Source of the DNA: Erysipelotrichaceae bacterium
GTDB lineage: Bacteria; Bacillota_I; Bacilli_A; Erysipelotrichales; Erysipelotrichaceae
Reading direction: 5' to 3'
Assembly (NCBI GenBank): GCA_017418585.1
Contig: JAFONG010000178.1
Span: 1 to 13,524 of the forward strand
DNA length: 13,524 nucleotides
The notes beneath the pieces were generated by a model that was given only the letters and a program-made list of their open reading frames with translations, was not told the DNA's origin and made no database searches. Within the stretch, counting starts at the first letter, position 1; each line of letters opens with the position of its first letter. Shown here piece by piece: positions 12,395 through 13,524 of the stretch. The position numbers and the translations under genes are program-made.

Positions 12395-13045
12395 ATGAAT
12401 CTTCTGATAATCGGTGCTCCCGGTGCCGGTAAAGGTACGGTATCGGATCGAATCATTAATGACTATGAACTGGTTCACGTTTCGACGGGCGACATGCTTA
12501 GAGAAGCGGTAAAGAACGGTACACCTGTCGGTCTGCAAGCCCAGGGCTACATGAACAGAGGCGAACTTGTTCCGGATGAAGTCATTCACGATATCATCGT
12601 AGAAAGGCTTTCCAGGGACGATGTGGATGCCGGATTCCTGTTCGACGGTTATCCTCGGACAAAGAATCAGGCTGTCGATCTGGACGAGATCCTGAAACAG
12701 CTGGACAAGAAGGTGGACTGCGTCATCGATCTGGACATCGATGATGAAGATCTGATCAAGAGGATCACAGGCAGAAGATTGTGTCCTGACTGCGGCGAGA
12801 TCTACAACATTTACTACAAGCCTTCCAAGACAGAAGGCATATGTGATAAGTGCGGTGGAACGCTGATTCAAAGAAAAGACGATAATCCGGACAGTCTGAA
12901 AGTCAGACTGGAGGAATATCACAAGAATACTCAGCCTGTAATTGAGTATTATGAAAAGATGGACATTGTCAGACATGTGGATGCTTCGATGTCGAAGGAC
13001 GAAGTGTATGACAGTGTGAAAAACATCTTAGAAGGGTTGTACTAA
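12395..13045 (+). CDS. adk: Adenylate kinase, zinc-LID type
   Basis: Adenylate kinase interconverts ATP and AMP with two ADP in the cytoplasm. The 216 residues are typical of the long form. The P-loop is GAPGAGKGT (7-15), the AMP-binding site includes TGDMLR (31-36), and GYPRT (85-89) carries Arg88. The LID (about 126-163) contains GRRLC and a Cys4 zinc site (Cys130, Cys133, Cys150, Cys153), as in many Gram-positive enzymes. The catalytic RKDDNP follows at 160-165. The ATG at 12395 lies six bases after AGGAGG (12383-12388), which overlaps the secY stop. The gene occupies its usual secY-adk-map place. Confidence 0.98.
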   Translation: MNLLIIGAPGAGKGTVSDRIINDYELVHVSTGDMLREAVKNGTPVGLQAQGYMNRGELVPDEVIHDIIVERLSRDDVDAGFLFDGYPRTKNQAVDLDEILKQLDKKVDCVIDLDIDDEDLIKRITGRRLCPDCGEIYNIYYKPSKTEGICDKCGGTLIQRKDDNPDSLKVRLEEYHKNTQPVIEYYEKMDIVRHVDASMSKDEVYDSVKNILEGLY

Positions 13046-13524
13046 TGATTTCAATCAAGTCTCCGCGGGAAATCGAACTGATGGACATTGCCGGCAGTAT
13101 CGTCGCCAAGGTTCACAGAAAGATGGCTGAGATTATCCGACCAGGTATTTCAACCTTAGAGATCAACCGGATCGCCGAGGAAGTGATCCGCGAGAACGGT
13201 GCTACCCCGTCATTCAAAAACTATCAGGGTTTCCCATGTGCCGTATGCACGTCGGTCAACGACATGCTGGTGCACGGGATCCCTGATCATACGATCCTGA
13301 AAGACGGCGATATCAATACCGTCGACGTGGGAGCCTGCTACAAGGGCTACCACGGTGATTCAGGATGGACCTATACGGTGGGAAACGTTACCGATCCGAA
13401 AGTACTGAAGCTTCTGGAAGTGACTGAGAAGGCTTTGTACATCGGACTGGAACAGGTAAAACCGGGTAACCATGTAGGTGATGTGTCCAATGCCATCCAG
13501 ACTTATGTCGAGTCGTTCGGATTC
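13045..13524 (+). CDS. map: Methionine aminopeptidase type I (3' end outside window)
   Basis: The enzyme removes the initiator methionine from new proteins using a two-metal centre. The first 160 codons are present and the frame is open at the window end; a full protein has about 250 residues. The N-terminus (MISIKSPREIELMDIAGSIV) and NGATPSFKNYQGFPCAVCTSVND are typical. His77 in VHGIP and the metal ligands Asp94 (VDVG) and Asp105 (GYHGDS) are in place. The remaining His and two Glu ligands lie beyond the window. The short N-terminus without a zinc-finger extension is the usual bacterial type Ia. The ATG overlaps the adk stop by one base (TAATG), with AGAAGGG upstream. Confidence 0.97.
   Translation, partial: MISIKSPREIELMDIAGSIVAKVHRKMAEIIRPGISTLEINRIAEEVIRENGATPSFKNYQGFPCAVCTSVNDMLVHGIPDHTILKDGDINTVDVGACYKGYHGDSGWTYTVGNVTDPKVLKLLEVTEKALYIGLEQVKPGNHVGDVSNAIQTYVESFGF

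Noticed and set aside
12347..12976. 209-codon minus-strand frame across secY and adk
   Set aside because: It is antisense to conserved adk, spans a normal gene junction, and has no recognisable domain. It is explained by codon bias on the plus strand.
1..13524. Mobile elements, CRISPR arrays, tRNA or rRNA genes, or phage-defence genes
   Set aside because: No terminal inverted repeats, transposase-like frames, spaced direct repeats or tRNA-like folds were seen by eye. The window is core housekeeping DNA plus two cell-surface genes.

Overview
The window is a bacterial chromosomal segment from a low-to-moderate-GC Bacillota. Evidence for this is the Firmicutes-style S10-spc ribosomal protein order running into secY-adk-map, strong AGGAGG ribosome binding sites at almost every gene, frequent AGA arginine codons, a zinc-ribbon S14, and a zinc-type adenylate kinase. 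The missing L30 gene (rpmD), together with a repeat-bearing membrane-anchored surface protein next door, makes me favour an Erysipelotrichia-like lineage. That placement is an inference with moderate to low confidence.

Layout. Positions 2-934 hold the C-terminal end of a large surface protein (repeat domains, acidic linker, three membrane helices), closed by an intrinsic terminator at 953-987. Positions 1014-1811 encode a lipoprotein whose C-terminal part resembles a free-standing subtilisin (S8) propeptide domain, closed by a second terminator at 1849-1886. The 325-base gap 1812-2136 contains that terminator, an AT-rich stretch with a dyad (1940-1969), a near-consensus promoter (TTGAAA, 17-base spacer, TATAAT), and a folded leader of about 120 bases in front of rpsJ. 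From 2137 to the window end runs one uninterrupted plus-strand operon: rpsJ, rplC, rplD, rplW, rplB, rpsS, rplV, rpsC, rplP, rpmC, rpsQ, rplN, rplX, rplE, rpsZ (rpsN type Z), rpsH, rplF, rplR, rpsE, rplO, secY, adk and map (cut by the window end). Most junctions are short, overlap, or place the next gene's Shine-Dalgarno sequence on the preceding stop codon. The largest internal gap is 64 bases (rplW-rplB), and it contains a hairpin.

Together the operon makes 20 ribosomal proteins, the protein-conducting channel SecY, adenylate kinase for nucleotide balance, and methionine aminopeptidase, which trims new proteins at the ribosome exit. I saw no internal promoter or terminator between rpsJ and map. 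No minus-strand gene is convincing.

The window is mostly ordinary core genome, and I found no exotic system. The points worth a second look are the lipoprotein with its propeptide-like domain and possible leaderless start, the structured S10 leader, the loss of rpmD, and several unusual residues or tails in S3, L3, L24, S5 and L22.
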